A stretch of DNA of 22,024 nt from an uncultured Eubacterium sp. (GCA_910583925.1 CAJTZJ010000019.1:1-22024); one strand, 5' to 3'; numbered from the stretch's first letter, positions 1 to 7,530 are shown. Program-made: numbers and translations. The notes: generated by a model not told the origin, from the sequence alone.

Positions 1-55
1 AAAAAGCCCTTCTAGGGCTTACTCAAGCCTCCGGCTTAGCCGGAGGTCTTGACTT
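1..55. repeat. Left copy of 55-bp terminal inverted repeat, double hairpin
   Basis: These 55 bases are the exact reverse complement of the last 55 bases of the window. The unit contains two palindromes: AAGCCCT-TCT-AGGGCTT, and CCTCCGGC-TTA-GCCGGAGG. The second is extended by flanking CAAG/CTTG pairing around one bulged base. Read on the minus strand, downstream of the spoIIR stop, it ends in AGGGCTTTTT, so it could also act as a rho-independent terminator for the leftward operon. It resembles a REP/PATE-type dispersed palindromic unit. No transposase lies nearby. Family membership is not known to me. Confidence 0.9.
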
Positions 56-56
56 G

Positions 57-656
57 TTATTTAATTTTGCTCTTTATTTTTTCATATATCTCAACAAATT
101 TAAATCTTATTTCAAACTTATTATCTGAATTAATAAGTTCAATTTCTTCCTCATCAAGGATATTATTCATTTCACTGTCCGATACTGCTGACAAGCAGAT
201 TGCAGGAAACATAACGCACCACCAATTATGGCCCTTTGCTTCCCCGATTTCAATCTTAAGTGCGTTGTATATACCGCTTGGCAATGTTATTTCCTCATAT
301 TCTCTTGTATTGAAGTATTCTTTATCAACATAAGCGTTTACACTGTAATTATAGCCGTTTTCTTTAATACATTCTGTTGCAGTTTCTTCAAACAAATCAA
401 TATTGCTTTCACAGGAAGCTATAATTTCTTCAAGCGAAGAACAGTCAGTAAACACATTCTGCCCTTTTTTCAGCACAGCATCACGGACTTTCAGCTTTAA
501 CTGCTGATCTTCTTCATTATCTGAATTTGCAAGGATATGAAGCCTGAAAACATCATCGGATATTCTTTCACTTGTTTGAATAAAAGGAGTTACATAAGCA
601 GAAATAAGTAATAAAAAAAGAAATATGGGTACAAAGATTTTCATTGTTTTGTTCAT
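57..656 (-). CDS. spoIIR: Stage II sporulation protein R (SpoIIR)
   Basis: SpoIIR is made in the forespore and exported to the intermembrane space, where it triggers the SpoIIGA protease to process pro-sigma E in the mother cell. The 199-aa protein has an N-terminal hydrophobic segment (about residues 6-24) that fits a signal peptide or anchor. It then shows the family hallmarks: RLHILANSDNEEDQQLKLKVRDAV at about 38-61 in its key positions (RLH, ANSD, EEDQ, LKLKVRDAV), and PSGIYNAL...IGEAKGHNWWCVMFP at about 126-151. The length is normal for the family. It is the last gene of a minus-strand run and starts 48 bp after ispE. Its only visible Shine-Dalgarno, GGCAGG at 665-670, lies inside the arm of a hairpin. 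Presence of this gene implies an endospore-forming organism. Confidence 0.95.
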   Translation of the reverse strand: MNKTMKIFVPIFLFLLLISAYVTPFIQTSERISDDVFRLHILANSDNEEDQQLKLKVRDAVLKKGQNVFTDCSSLEEIIASCESNIDLFEETATECIKENGYNYSVNAYVDKEYFNTREYEEITLPSGIYNALKIEIGEAKGHNWWCVMFPAICLSAVSDSEMNNILDEEEIELINSDNKFEIRFKFVEIYEKIKSKIK

Positions 657-660
657 TAAT

Positions 661-697
661 AAAACCTGCCTTTCAAAGTTGATTGTAGGCAGGTTTT
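661..697 (-). terminator. Hairpin between ispE and spoIIR covering the spoIIR RBS
   Basis: A perfect 10-bp inverted repeat, AAAACCTGCC (661-670) and GGCAGGTTTT (688-697), is separated by a 17-base loop. On the minus strand the 3' arm carries GGCAGG, eight bases before the spoIIR ATG, and is followed by TTTTATT. It could be a weak intrinsic terminator separating ispE from spoIIR, or an RNA structure masking the ribosome binding site. In the plus direction it is followed by a T-run. Confidence 0.6.
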
Positions 698-704
698 ATT
701 TTTT

Positions 705-1577
705 TTATTCAACTATTTTGCAGCCCTTATTGACCGGTTTACAAATCATAATGTCTTTTGCATATTTTTTTAATTCTTCAGAAGCTTTAACAGCATCCTC
801 CTTATTCTCAAAAATTCCGAAAACAGTAGGACCGCTTCCGCTCATACAAAAGCCTTTTGCATTATTATTTTTAATAACTTCTTTTATGTTAATACGGTTA
901 GGTACTTCAATAAATTGTTCAAAAACATTTTCCATTTTAGAACAGACCGCATCCAAATCTCTTGATTGTACAGCGCAAAGCATGCCAAGCTTGTCAGGCG
1001 TATGTGTTTTGCCGAAAAGATCAAACTGTTTATAAGCAAAAGCGGTATTAACATCAAAATCAGGCTTTGCAAGAAGAACATAGCATTTTCTCAAAGGCTT
1101 AACCTTGCTTAAAATATCCCCTATTCCCTGTGCCAGAAGCGTTCCTCCTGTTATACAGAAAGGTACATCTGCGCCGATTTTAACACCGATTCTGCAAAGC
1201 GCTGTTTCGCTTAATTCAGTTTTATAGATTTTATTCAATGCAACAAGTACTGCTGCGCCGTCAGCACTTCCGCCTGCAAGCCCTGCAGCGTGAGGGATGC
1301 GTTTTACAATGTCTATGTTAATGCCTTTGTTCTTTTTCTTTGTTGCCTCGAAAAAAGCTTCTGCGGCTTTCCAGGCGATATTTTTATTGTTTAAAGGAAT
1401 ATCATCAATATTGCAGGTGATGCTGATTGATTTTGATTTGTTCTCTGTTACGGTTATTGTATCGTAAACACTAACGCTCTGCATAATCATAAACAAATCA
1501 TGATAACCGTCATTTCGTCTGTTTACAATATCAAGCATTAAATTTATTTTTGCATATGCTTTAACCTTAACTTCCAT
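705..1577 (-). CDS. ispE: 4-diphosphocytidyl-2-C-methyl-D-erythritol kinase (IspE)
   Basis: IspE phosphorylates CDP-methylerythritol at the 2-hydroxyl in the MEP route to isoprenoid precursors. The 290-aa protein has the expected length and GHMP-kinase fold signature. Lys10 in YAKINLML is in the position of the conserved N-terminal lysine. The glycine-rich ATP loop PHAAGLAGGSADGAA is at about 95-109, Asp137 in GADVPFC is the likely catalytic acid, and the third GHMP motif is seen in CMSGSGPTVFG near the C terminus. The start overlaps the aminotransferase stop by 11 bp, implying translational coupling. No other MEP gene is adjacent. The IspD-like protein at the right end of the window fits a teichoic acid role better. 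Confidence 0.96.
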   Translation of the reverse strand: MEVKVKAYAKINLMLDIVNRRNDGYHDLFMIMQSVSVYDTITVTENKSKSISITCNIDDIPLNNKNIAWKAAEAFFEATKKKNKGINIDIVKRIPHAAGLAGGSADGAAVLVALNKIYKTELSETALCRIGVKIGADVPFCITGGTLLAQGIGDILSKVKPLRKCYVLLAKPDFDVNTAFAYKQFDLFGKTHTPDKLGMLCAVQSRDLDAVCSKMENVFEQFIEVPNRINIKEVIKNNNAKGFCMSGSGPTVFGIFENKEDAVKASEELKKYAKDIMICKPVNKGCKIVE

Positions 1578-2754
1578 GTTTCTCCTTTAATTCTTCTACA
1601 AATTCTCCGATTTTATCTATTGCTTTTCTTATATTGTCAATTGAATAACAATAAGATACTCTGATAAATCCTTCTCCGCAATCGCCGAATGCCGTTCCCG
1701 GTATAACGGCAACATGCTTTTCCATTATGAGCCTTTCACAGAATTCATTGCTTGAAAGACCTGTTGATTTAATACAGGGGAAAACATAAAATGCACCTTC
1801 AGGTTCAAAGCAGTCAAGCCCGATTTCACGAAAAGCATTTACGGTAAATCTGCGGCGCATATCATAGTCATCCCGCATTTTTGCAATATCCTTATCTCCG
1901 TATTTTAAAGCCTCTATCGCAGCGTACTGAGAATTTGTAGGAGCACTCATAATTGCAAATTGATGAAGCTTTGTCATCTGAGAAATAACAGGCTCAGGAC
2001 CAAGTGCGTATCCAAGACGCCAGCCTGTCATTGAATAAGTTTTGGAAAAGCCGTTAATGACAATGGTTCTTTCCTGCATTCCGTCAATTGAAGCGATTGA
2101 GCAATGTTCCTCATTACCATAAGTAAGCTCACTGTATATTTCATCTGAAATAACAAAAAGATTATGTTTTATTACGATTGCAGCAATTTCTTCAAGCTCA
2201 CCTTTACGCATTACTGCGCCGGTAGGATTATTCGGATAAGGCAAAATCAAAAGCTTTGTTTTATCTGTTATTGCATTTTCAAGTGTTTCAGTATCAAGCT
2301 TGAAGCTGTTTTCCTCTTTTGTTATCAGTGGAACAGGAATACCACCGCTTGTTTCAACAATCGGCTTATAGCAAACAAATGACGGTTCAATAACAAGTAC
2401 CTCATCTTCGTTTGATATAAGGGTTCTGATAGCCATGTCAATACCCTCGGAGCCGCCTACCGTAACAAGAACTTCTTCTTTAGGATTATAATCAATTTTA
2501 AATTTTCTGCTGTAATAATTGCAGATTTCTTCTCTTAATGCCAAAAGACCCGCATTTGCAGTGTATCTTGTTGCGCCTTTATCAAGATAATCTATCGCTG
2601 TTCTTCGTATATGCCAAGGCGTAAGGAAATCAGGCTCGCCGACACCAAGAGAAATAACATCATCCATTTCCTCAGCAATGGAAAAGAATTTTCTTATCCC
2701 GCTTGGTTTAACATTAACAACCTTTTTGTTTAAAAATTTGCTGTAATCTAACAC
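1567..2754 (-). CDS. PLP-dependent class I/II aminotransferase
   Basis: This 395-aa protein is a fold-type I aminotransferase of the aspartate/aromatic aminotransferase group, transferring amino groups with pyridoxal phosphate. Visible landmarks are SLGVGEPDF near residue 35, the PYPNNPTGA cofactor loop (Asn176), SDEIYSELTYG with Asp204 and Tyr207, the PLP lysine Lys238 in NGFSKTYSMTGWRLGY, and a C-terminal carboxylate-binding arginine in FIRVSYC. The substrate cannot be read from sequence. The start overlaps the upstream Lrp-family gene by 7 bp. Lrp-regulator/aminotransferase pairs are common in Clostridia, which suggests the regulator senses an amino acid handled by this enzyme. MalY/PatB C-S lyases are related, but the motifs fit an aminotransferase better. 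Confidence 0.92.
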   Translation of the reverse strand: MLDYSKFLNKKVVNVKPSGIRKFFSIAEEMDDVISLGVGEPDFLTPWHIRRTAIDYLDKGATRYTANAGLLALREEICNYYSRKFKIDYNPKEEVLVTVGGSEGIDMAIRTLISNEDEVLVIEPSFVCYKPIVETSGGIPVPLITKEENSFKLDTETLENAITDKTKLLILPYPNNPTGAVMRKGELEEIAAIVIKHNLFVISDEIYSELTYGNEEHCSIASIDGMQERTIVINGFSKTYSMTGWRLGYALGPEPVISQMTKLHQFAIMSAPTNSQYAAIEALKYGDKDIAKMRDDYDMRRRFTVNAFREIGLDCFEPEGAFYVFPCIKSTGLSSNEFCERLIMEKHVAVIPGTAFGDCGEGFIRVSYCYSIDNIRKAIDKIGEFVEELKEKHGS

Positions 2755-3230
2755 AGGGAAACAATCCCCCTATCATCTTTGAATTCATCAGAGAAGATCA
2801 CTCCCTGCTCTTTATATCTTTTCAGAATAAAGTGCGTTGCAGTTGAAACAACACCCTCAAGCGGAGAAAGACGGTTTGCAACAAACATAGCAACCTCCTG
2901 AAATGATTTATCGTTAACCATAACAGCAAAATCAAAGCCGCCGCTCATAAGATATATTGATTCAACCTCTTCAAGCTGAGAGATTCTGTTTGCAACATCG
3001 TTAAAGCCATGACCGTATTTAGGCTGAACCTTAATTTCTATTAAAGCCGTTACAGTTTCAACCTCAGCCTTATCTTTATCTATAATCGCTTTATAACCCT
3101 TAAGGATACCTGTATCCTCAAGCAGCGTTATATCCTTTTCAACCTCTTTTTCACTTTTATCTAACATAACGGCAATTTCCTTATTGGTTAATCTTGCGTT
3201 ATTTTCTAATATTTTAAGTAATTTATTCAT
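2748..3230 (-). CDS. Lrp/AsnC family transcriptional regulator
   Basis: The 160-aa protein has the two-part Lrp layout. A winged HTH lies at about 1-50 (LLKILENNARLTNKEIAVML followed by the recognition region). A RAM ligand-binding domain lies at about 60-150, with ALIEIKVQPKYGHGF and the VESIYLMSGGFDFAVMV strand pattern. Such proteins bind DNA as dimers to octamers and usually respond to amino acids. GGAG at 3237-3240 sits six bases before the ATG. The gene is followed by, and overlaps by 7 bp, the aminotransferase, so the pair is probably co-translated and may be autoregulated. The effector is unknown. Confidence 0.92.
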   Translation of the reverse strand: MNKLLKILENNARLTNKEIAVMLDKSEKEVEKDITLLEDTGILKGYKAIIDKDKAEVETVTALIEIKVQPKYGHGFNDVANRISQLEEVESIYLMSGGFDFAVMVNDKSFQEVAMFVANRLSPLEGVVSTATHFILKRYKEQGVIFSDEFKDDRGIVSLC

Positions 3231-3242
3231 AATAAACTCCTT

Positions 3243-4052
3243 TTATTCTATCGGAAGCTGAACGGGCTCACGATGCTGATATATTGTTGTATATTTGAAG
3301 CCGCAGTCCTTTGCAAGGCGAAATCCCTGCTCAATTCCACTACCTAATTTATTATAAAAATGGCTGTCTGAGCCAATTGTTAAATATTCGCCGCCTAAGT
3401 CTTTAAATAGTTGAACAATATTCTTTGGCGGCAAGGTTTCATTAAGATCAAGAAACAGACCGGATGTATTAATTTCCAATGCCTTTCCGTTACGGATAAT
3501 TGTTTTTAATATTTGCTCAATTATGTCTGAAAATCTTGTTAAATCAATATCGATTTTCGCATTTCCTTTGATATATCTTAAAGGATAAGTTAAATGAGCA
3601 AGAGAATCAAATTTATCCCAAAGGCAAAGCTGATAAATGGCATTGAAATATTTTTCCAGTAAATCATCAACATCATAATTGCTGTAATCAAGGAAATAGA
3701 AATCCTCCATATTTTCGAGATTATGAATTGAGCCTAACACAAAATCGTAATCATATTTATCAAGGATTTGCTCAGCAAGCTCTTTATTATAAATTGCTTG
3801 TCCCAATTCAAGACCTTTAAGTACAAGAAGCTGACCTTCAAAAAATTTCTTTGCCTTGCATACTTCAAAATACTGGTTGATGCAGAATGCTCTGAAATCA
3901 GTATTCTTTGAATCAATTTCGCAATGATCGGTAATTGCAATCACGCTAAGCTTTTTATCAACAGCACCCTCACACAACAGCATACACGAATGATTTCCGT
4001 CAAATGAATGATCGGAATGCGTGTGCATATCAATTAGTCTTGAAAAATTCAT
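3243..4052 (-). CDS. PHP-domain phosphoesterase, histidinol-phosphatase (HisJ)-like
   Basis: A 269-aa PHP-superfamily metal-dependent phosphoesterase. Ligand motifs appear in canonical order: DMHTHSDHSFDG (His10, His12), AITDHCEID, a GLELG glutamate motif, GSIHN, LAHLTYP, EINTSG and GSDSH near the C terminus. This set is typical of HisJ-type histidinol-phosphate phosphatases, which form histidinol in histidine synthesis, and of generic PHP hydrolases. No other histidine gene is in the window, so the substrate is inferred only at family level. GAGGAAA precedes the ATG. It ends 12 bp before the Lrp-family start and begins 20 bp after the Cys-rich small protein, which fits a shared transcript. 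Confidence 0.85.
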   Translation of the reverse strand: MNFSRLIDMHTHSDHSFDGNHSCMLLCEGAVDKKLSVIAITDHCEIDSKNTDFRAFCINQYFEVCKAKKFFEGQLLVLKGLELGQAIYNKELAEQILDKYDYDFVLGSIHNLENMEDFYFLDYSNYDVDDLLEKYFNAIYQLCLWDKFDSLAHLTYPLRYIKGNAKIDIDLTRFSDIIEQILKTIIRNGKALEINTSGLFLDLNETLPPKNIVQLFKDLGGEYLTIGSDSHFYNKLGSGIEQGFRLAKDCGFKYTTIYQHREPVQLPIE

Positions 4053-4072
4053 ATGGATTTCCTCAATTCAAA

Positions 4073-4420
4073 TTAATTATAAATAAAATCGTCCATTTCG
4101 CCGTTTTCAAAAATGATAGTTTCCTCCGGTTTTTCCTGATCTCTTACAGGCAGAAAGACAGACAGCTTTATGAACTTATAACCACAATCCGGACAGCGGT
4201 ATGAATATGCACCGCAGGCATAATACCCCGTGGGTATATCTGCTTTTTTATTAACCTTGATAAGGTTATTTTTATAGTATGCAGCATTTTTATGAGAAAC
4301 ATAGTTTCCGACCATTTGGGGTAAAAAATACAGTTGTAATTTTTTGACTTCCATAACTTCCGTGCAGTTTTTACACCAATCATCGTGAAAAACTGCACGC
4401 ATTTTTCTTAAAATACTCAT
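4073..4420 (-). CDS. Small Cys-rich protein, putative split zinc ribbon
   Basis: I do not recognise this 115-aa protein. It has two CxxC knuckles, Cys16-x2-Cys19 (WCKNC) and Cys76-x2-Cys79 (CPDC), with a further Cys69. That is compatible with a zinc ribbon whose halves are separated by about 55 residues. There is no signal peptide or membrane segment, and the C terminus is acidic. The ATG overlaps the stop of the upstream membrane protein by four bases (ATGA), strong evidence that it is a real, translationally coupled gene. Function unknown. Confidence 0.7.
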   Translation of the reverse strand: MSILRKMRAVFHDDWCKNCTEVMEVKKLQLYFLPQMVGNYVSHKNAAYYKNNLIKVNKKADIPTGYYACGAYSYRCPDCGYKFIKLSVFLPVRDQEKPEETIIFENGEMDDFIYN

Positions 4421-5007
4421 TGCTTATTTGAAGTATCGTGCGCTTGGGCAAGCATCTTAACCATTAAATCTGCTTTAGAAATACCTGTCAAAATATAATC
4501 ACTGTCCATACGCTGACGCTGATTTGATGTAAATGTGTCTACTCTGATTTTTATGCCGTCAACAATGAAAATGAAGCTGACTCTGCTACTGCCCTGCATA
4601 ATTCCCGAGCCGGTTTTTCCGTCATCAACCCATGCATTTTCAACGCGTGCAGCAGGAATAATATAGGTTTTGAACGGATTCCAATAAAACACTAAACCGA
4701 TTTCGCCGTTTTCAAGGTCTATTGTAACATATTTTCCTCTGCCGTAAAATGTCTGGTTTCTGTTGAAGCCGTTTGTATCCAATTCAGCTTCAAATTTTTT
4801 GTATTGTTTTTTAAAGATAAAGCTGATACCGAAAACATACCAGATAAAAGCGATGAGCGGCGGTCCCATTGAAAAAATAACTGCGCCGTAGCCGCCATCG
4901 TGGAAGAATAAATATGTAATTCCCATACCGATTGCTATAAGGGCAATTGGTGCGAATATGCTTAAAAGTAAGTATACTATATTGGTTTTAACTATTTTTT
5001 TATCCAT
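4417..5007 (-). CDS. Membrane protein of unknown function, two N-terminal TM segments
   Basis: The protein is 196 aa from the start chosen here. The reading frame extends 12 codons further upstream, but AAAGGAA lies at a good distance before the ATG at 5007 (MDKKIVKTN), so the shorter form is preferred. Two hydrophobic helices occupy about residues 8-33 and 43-64. A soluble C-terminal part of about 130 residues follows, rich in beta-strand-like segments (KYVTIDLENGEIGLVFYW, RVSFIFIVDGIKIRVDTF), which could be a PH-like or YcxB-like cytoplasmic domain. It lies 22 bp after another unknown membrane protein and is coupled to the Cys-rich protein by an ATGA overlap. No function can be assigned. 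Confidence 0.75.
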   Translation of the reverse strand: MDKKIVKTNIVYLLLSIFAPIALIAIGMGITYLFFHDGGYGAVIFSMGPPLIAFIWYVFGISFIFKKQYKKFEAELDTNGFNRNQTFYGRGKYVTIDLENGEIGLVFYWNPFKTYIIPAARVENAWVDDGKTGSGIMQGSSRVSFIFIVDGIKIRVDTFTSNQRQRMDSDYILTGISKADLMVKMLAQAHDTSNKQ

Positions 5008-5029
5008 AATAATCAATTCCTTTCTAAAT

Positions 5030-5704
5030 CTAATCCCATTCATTTTCTTCCTTTTTCTTTTTTTGAGGAAGAATATGTGGAAAAATACCTAATTTTGCTC
5101 CTATATGATGGAATATAGGAAATGTTATCAATACAGTTACAAGCTGAATAATCATAACAGGTGCTTCAATAAATGTTTCCTCGCTCATTATTTCAGCTTC
5201 GCCAACCATATCAATATAAAAATCTTTGCGGTCAAGCGGAAATTTAAATTCTATTTGTTCAAGAAATGTTTGCTCTTCAGTTAAATCGGCTTCTATAATT
5301 CTGCCTACAGGCAAGGTGGAATTCCCTGAATAGTATTCGCCGTCATTTACAACAGAATCACTGTTTATTCGGGCTGCAACCATTTCGCCTGACGGGAGAG
5401 TTAATTGCTGCAAATACATACCTTTATAGTATCCTGCTCCCTTGTTTCGATATTCAATACCCGGAGAAATTACAGTAAAGGTATTGTGTGATAGTAGGTC
5501 GTCAATATTCTGAGCTCTGAATATTGAATCATCGGCTATTCCGCCGATATCTCCTGCATCAACAATATGTTCAGCCTTATGCTCCTCGTACTTTTCGGGC
5601 AAAATTTTATTTGCAATTTTTCCGGCACCGAAAGCAAGCAGAACGCTTAAAGCCAAGCAAAGCCAAATATCAAATCTTAAAATATGGTATCTTATTACTA
5701 TCAC
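5030..5704 (-). CDS. Unknown bitopic membrane protein with non-standard start
   Basis: This protein of up to 224 aa has an N-terminal hydrophobic helix (about residues 13-31), a hydrophilic acidic region of about 140 residues predicted outside the membrane, a second hydrophobic helix (about 180-200), and a Lys/Glu-rich tail. I do not recognise the family. The start is problematic. The only canonical start codon before the first helix is GTG at 5702-5704, whose first G is also the last G of the AGGAGG Shine-Dalgarno (5704-5709). An in-frame TAG lies directly upstream. The ATA at 5693-5695 is eight bases from AGGAGG, so initiation at AUA is possible. It is the first gene of the leftward run. 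Confidence 0.65.
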   Translation of the reverse strand: MIVIRYHILRFDIWLCLALSVLLAFGAGKIANKILPEKYEEHKAEHIVDAGDIGGIADDSIFRAQNIDDLLSHNTFTVISPGIEYRNKGAGYYKGMYLQQLTLPSGEMVAARINSDSVVNDGEYYSGNSTLPVGRIIEADLTEEQTFLEQIEFKFPLDRKDFYIDMVGEAEIMSEETFIEAPVMIIQLVTVLITFPIFHHIGAKLGIFPHILPQKKKKEENEWD

Positions 5705-5757
5705 CTCCTAATCAATCTTTAATTTGATTAAACAAAATCTGAACCGCAATTTTATTT

Positions 5758-5763
5758 AATATA
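5758..5763 (-). promoter_or_regulatory. Possible extended -10 promoter of the leftward operon
   Basis: On the minus strand a TGT-TATATT extended -10 lies about 50 bp before the first leftward gene. The -35 at 17-bp spacing (TTTAAT) is poor. This is the best candidate I can see, not a firm call. Confidence 0.3.
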
Positions 5764-5803
5764 ACACATTTATAAGAAAAATTAAATATTATTCTTATTT
5801 TTA

Positions 5804-5832
5804 TTGAAAAAAATTTTATCCTTTGTTATAAT
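5804..5832 (+). promoter_or_regulatory. Sigma-A promoter of the UPF0237/UPF0210 operon
   Basis: TTGAAA (5804-5809), a 17-bp spacer and TATAAT (5827-5832) lie about 30 bp before the start codon. A strong AGGAGG (5847-5852) lies in the short leader. Confidence 0.85.
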
Positions 5833-5860
5833 CTTTTTAATAATTTAGGAGGTATAGCTT

Positions 5861-6130
5861 ATGAAAGCAGTTATTACGGTTATTGGCAAGGATATGGTTG
5901 GCATTCTTGCAAAGGTTTCTTCCATATGTGCTGAAAAAAATGTTAATGTTATTGAAGTAACACAGTCTATTCTTCAGGATATGTTTTGTATGATCATGAT
6001 GGCGGATGTTTCCGATTGCTCAGTTCCTTTTGCTGAGTTTTCTGATATTCTTTCGGAATACGGTAAAGAAAATAATCTTTCAGTTCATGTTATGAATGAG
6101 GAAATTTTTAATTCTATGCACAAAATATAG
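5861..6130 (+). CDS. UPF0237 family ACT-domain protein
   Basis: An 89-aa protein consisting of one ACT domain (MKAVITVIGKDMVGILAKVSSICAE, then the NVIEVTQSILQDMFCMIMMADVS strand pattern). ACT domains bind small ligands, often amino acids, and this stand-alone type resembles the GcvR regulators of the glycine cleavage system. It is the standard UPF0237 length. AGGAGG followed by an eight-base gap precedes the ATG. It is followed after 12 bp by the UPF0210 gene, and this two-gene order is conserved in many Firmicutes, suggesting the ACT protein senses a metabolite for its partner. The ligand is unknown. Confidence 0.92.
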   Translation: MKAVITVIGKDMVGILAKVSSICAEKNVNVIEVTQSILQDMFCMIMMADVSDCSVPFAEFSDILSEYGKENNLSVHVMNEEIFNSMHKI

Positions 6131-6142
6131 GAGAAATCGTTT

Positions 6143-7498
6143 ATGATTAATACTTTTGATATACTTGAAACAATTAAAATGATACAGGACGAATGTCTGG
6201 ATATCAGAACAACTACAATGGGTATTTCCCTGCTTGATTGTGCTGATTCCAATATTGATAAAGCCTGCGATAAGGTTTATGATAAAATTTGTCAAAAGGC
6301 TGAAAAGCTGGTTTCAACAGGCGAAGATATTGAAAAGCAGTATGGTATACCGATTATAAACAAGCGTGTGTCGGTCACCCCTATTGCTATTCTTGCGGGA
6401 ATCAGCGGCGGTGACCCCGTCAAATATGCTCTTGCTCTTGAAAAAGCCGCACAAACAATAGGCGTTAATTTTATCGGCGGTTATTCAGCTTTGGTTCAGA
6501 AAGGATTTTCTGCAGGCGATTTGGAGCTTATCAATTCTATTCCCGAAGCTCTTGCAAGAACAGAGCATCTTTGCTCTTCTGTAAATATCGGTTCTACAAA
6601 AGCAGGCATCAATATGGATGCTGTTAAAATTATGGGTCAAAAGGTTAAGGAAGCTGCCGAGCTTACTAAGGACAACGATTGCATTGGTGCAGGAAAGCTT
6701 GTTGTATTCTGCAACGCACCTGAGGATAATCCGTTTATGGCAGGTGCATTTCATGGCTTATCCGAGCCGGATTGTGTTATTAATGTAGGCGTTTCGGGTC
6801 CGGGTGTCGTTAGAGCAGCTATTTCAAAATACCCTGATTACAGTGTTAATGAGGTTGCCGAGCTTATCAAAAAAACTGCATTTAAAATTACAAGAATGGG
6901 TCAGTTGGTTGGTGTTGAGGCTTCTCAAAGGCTTGGTGTCCCGTTTGGTATAGTTGATTTATCTCTTGCACCTACTCCTGCTGTCGGCGATTCCGTTGCT
7001 CATATCCTTGAAGAAATCGGTCTTGAGCAGTGCGGAGGTGCCGGAACAACTGCTTGCCTGGCTATGCTTAATGATGCTGTTAAAAAAGGCGGCGTTATGG
7101 CTTCGTCAAGCGTTGGCGGTCTGTCCGGCGCATTTATTCCTGTTTCCGAGGATGCTGGTATGATAGATGCTGCAAGAAGCGGTTCTCTTACTATAGAAAA
7201 GCTTGAAGCTATGACAGCAGTTTGCTCTGTTGGTCTTGATATGATTGTCATTCCCGGAGATACAACCGCAGAGGTTATCAGCGGTATCATTGCTGACGAA
7301 GCTGCAATCGGTATGGTTAACGGAAAAACAACAGCCGTTCGTGTAATACCGGCAATAGGAAAGAATTTAGGAGATGAGCTTGAATTCGGCGGACTTTTAG
7401 GTTCCGGACCTGTTATGAAGGTCAATACCAAATCTCCTGCAAAATTCATCAACAGAGGCGGTAAAATTCCCGCTCCGCTTCACAGTCTTAAAAACTAA
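6143..7498 (+). CDS. UPF0210 (DUF711) family protein
   Basis: The 451-aa protein matches the UPF0210 family across its length. The recognisable stretches are the opening (DILETIKMIQDECLDIRTTTMGISLLDC), RVSVTPIAILAG, NFIGGYSALVQKG, GVSGPGVVRAA, LGVPFGIVDLSLAPTPAVGDS, GGAGTTACLAMLNDAVKKGG, GLSGAFIPVSEDAGMI, and the GGRIPAP-like end (GGKIPAPLHSLKN). It is predicted soluble and cytoplasmic. The biochemical function is not established to my knowledge. The conserved coupling with the ACT protein points to a small-molecule or amino-acid related enzyme. AGGAGAA precedes the ATG, and a bidirectional terminator lies immediately after the stop. Confidence 0.94.
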   Translation: MINTFDILETIKMIQDECLDIRTTTMGISLLDCADSNIDKACDKVYDKICQKAEKLVSTGEDIEKQYGIPIINKRVSVTPIAILAGISGGDPVKYALALEKAAQTIGVNFIGGYSALVQKGFSAGDLELINSIPEALARTEHLCSSVNIGSTKAGINMDAVKIMGQKVKEAAELTKDNDCIGAGKLVVFCNAPEDNPFMAGAFHGLSEPDCVINVGVSGPGVVRAAISKYPDYSVNEVAELIKKTAFKITRMGQLVGVEASQRLGVPFGIVDLSLAPTPAVGDSVAHILEEIGLEQCGGAGTTACLAMLNDAVKKGGVMASSSVGGLSGAFIPVSEDAGMIDAARSGSLTIEKLEAMTAVCSVGLDMIVIPGDTTAEVISGIIADEAAIGMVNGKTTAVRVIPAIGKNLGDELEFGGLLGSGPVMKVNTKSPAKFINRGGKIPAPLHSLKN

Positions 7499-7502
7499 CA
7501 TT

Positions 7503-7530
7503 AAAGAGCCGTTATAAACGGCTCTTTTTT
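7503..7530. terminator. Bidirectional rho-independent terminator
   Basis: The stem AAAGAGCCGTT / AACGGCTCTTT has a three-base loop ATA and is followed by a T-run on the plus strand, with a shorter U-rich tail on the minus strand. It sits between convergent genes whose stops are at 7498 (plus) and 7529 (minus), so it probably serves both. Confidence 0.93.

Noticed and set aside
1..55. CRISPR repeat or tRNA from the strong hairpins
   Set aside because: It is a single unit with no spacer array, and there is no cloverleaf or CCA-type structure.
625..1035. Plus-strand ORF opposite spoIIR/ispE
   Set aside because: It lies antisense to well-recognised genes, has no family resemblance and reflects the codon pattern of the opposite strand.
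5008..5043. Upstream ATG at 5043 for the two-TM protein
   Set aside because: AAAGGAA lies just before the internal ATG at 5007. The upstream ATG has no good ribosome binding site and would overlap the preceding gene's end.
7000..7452. Minus-strand ORF opposite the UPF0210 gene
   Set aside because: Low-complexity composition (Ser, Pro, Ala, Ile), antisense to a strongly conserved protein, and no own ribosome binding site or homology.
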